Positions 5,534-5,792 of a DNA stretch of 5,792 nt are shown in pieces. Within the stretch, counting starts at the first letter, position 1, and every line of letters begins with the position of its first letter. The stretch comes from Vulcanimicrobiota bacterium. GTDB lineage: Bacteria > Vulcanimicrobiota > Vulcanimicrobiia > Vulcanimicrobiales > Vulcanimicrobiaceae. The position numbers were made by a program, and so were the translations under genes. The stretch is from assembly GCA_019245995.1 (NCBI GenBank), contig JAFAQW010000130.1, positions 1 to 5,792 of the forward strand, read 5' to 3'. The notes below the pieces were generated by a model. That model saw nothing but the letters and a program-made list of their open reading frames with translations. It did no database searches and was not told where the DNA came from.

Positions 5534-5792
5534 GTGCCCTTGACGAAAGAACAGAAGGCCGACATCAGCGCGAAGTACGGCCGCAATGCCAACGACACCG
5601 GCTCGGCCGAAGTGCAGGTTGCGACGCTCACCGCGTCAATCAACGCGCTCACCGAGCACCTGAAGATCCACAAAAAAGACCATCACAGCCGCCGCGGGCT
5701 TCTCTTACAAGTCGGCCAGCGCCGGCGCTTGCTCAACTATTTGAGCAAGACGGATCTGGAGCGCTACCGGAAGCTGATCGCCGACCTGGGCC
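5534..5792 (+). CDS. rpsO: 30S ribosomal protein S15, last few residues outside window
   Basis: Ribosomal protein S15, a primary binder of 16S rRNA at the central-domain three-way junction and part of the 30S platform. The 86 visible residues match the family nearly throughout: PLTKEQKADI at the N-terminus, NDTGSAEVQVA (20-30), the strongly conserved HKKDHHSRRGLL block (46-57) and QRRRLLNYL (62-70), ending KLIADLG. The family is usually 89 aa, so about three residues and the stop are missing. The GTG start gives MPLTKE, equivalent to the common MALTKE; an upstream in-frame TTG would sit too close to the ribosome site. In most bacteria pnp (polynucleotide phosphorylase) follows rpsO and may lie just outside. 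The gene is divergent from the flavoprotein operon, with a 125-base shared upstream region. Confidence 0.98.
   Translation, partial: MPLTKEQKADISAKYGRNANDTGSAEVQVATLTASINALTEHLKIHKKDHHSRRGLLLQVGQRRRLLNYLSKTDLERYRKLIADLG

Overview
The window is dense, high-GC bacterial chromosome. It holds seven protein-coding genes, with short or overlapping junctions everywhere except one 125-bp promoter region (5409-5533). The genes are housekeeping or accessory metabolism; I see no mobile element, CRISPR array, rRNA or tRNA. A full-length PolX fused to a PHP domain and a GTG-initiated rpsO fit a high-GC bacterium outside the enteric Proteobacteria. I cannot name the phylum from the sequence alone.

Layout: (1) On the minus strand, polX (stop at 528) is followed with a 4-base ATGA overlap by an alpha/beta hydrolase that runs off the left edge. 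(2) On the plus strand, starting only 44 bases from the favoured polX start (20 from the longest possible one), is a GTGA-overlapped pair: a strongly degenerate ABC-type ATPase-like protein (2300-2869) and a small protein with about six membrane segments (2866-3441). (3) On the minus strand, converging on that pair with a 3-base gap, is a probable operon transcribed from about 5408 down to 3445: NADPH-dependent FMN reductase-like flavoprotein, SDR-family protein, DJ-1/PfpI-family protein. (4) On the plus strand at the right edge, reading divergently from the flavoprotein operon, is rpsO (ribosomal protein S15), complete except for about three residues, with a good promoter and a structured leader.

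PolX and PHP together point to DNA gap repair with proofreading. The flavoprotein/SDR/PfpI set looks like a redox or reactive-carbonyl stress cluster. The most unusual feature is the loss of expected catalytic residues in three otherwise intact genes: the ABC ATPase has no P-loop lysine, signature motif or Walker B glutamate; the PfpI protein has glycine in place of the nucleophilic cysteine; and the SDR lacks the Tyr/Lys pair. The last is a known subfamily trait. The first two are the best candidates for new biology here: a pseudo-ATPase paired by translational overlap with a membrane protein, and a cysteine-less DJ-1 homologue.
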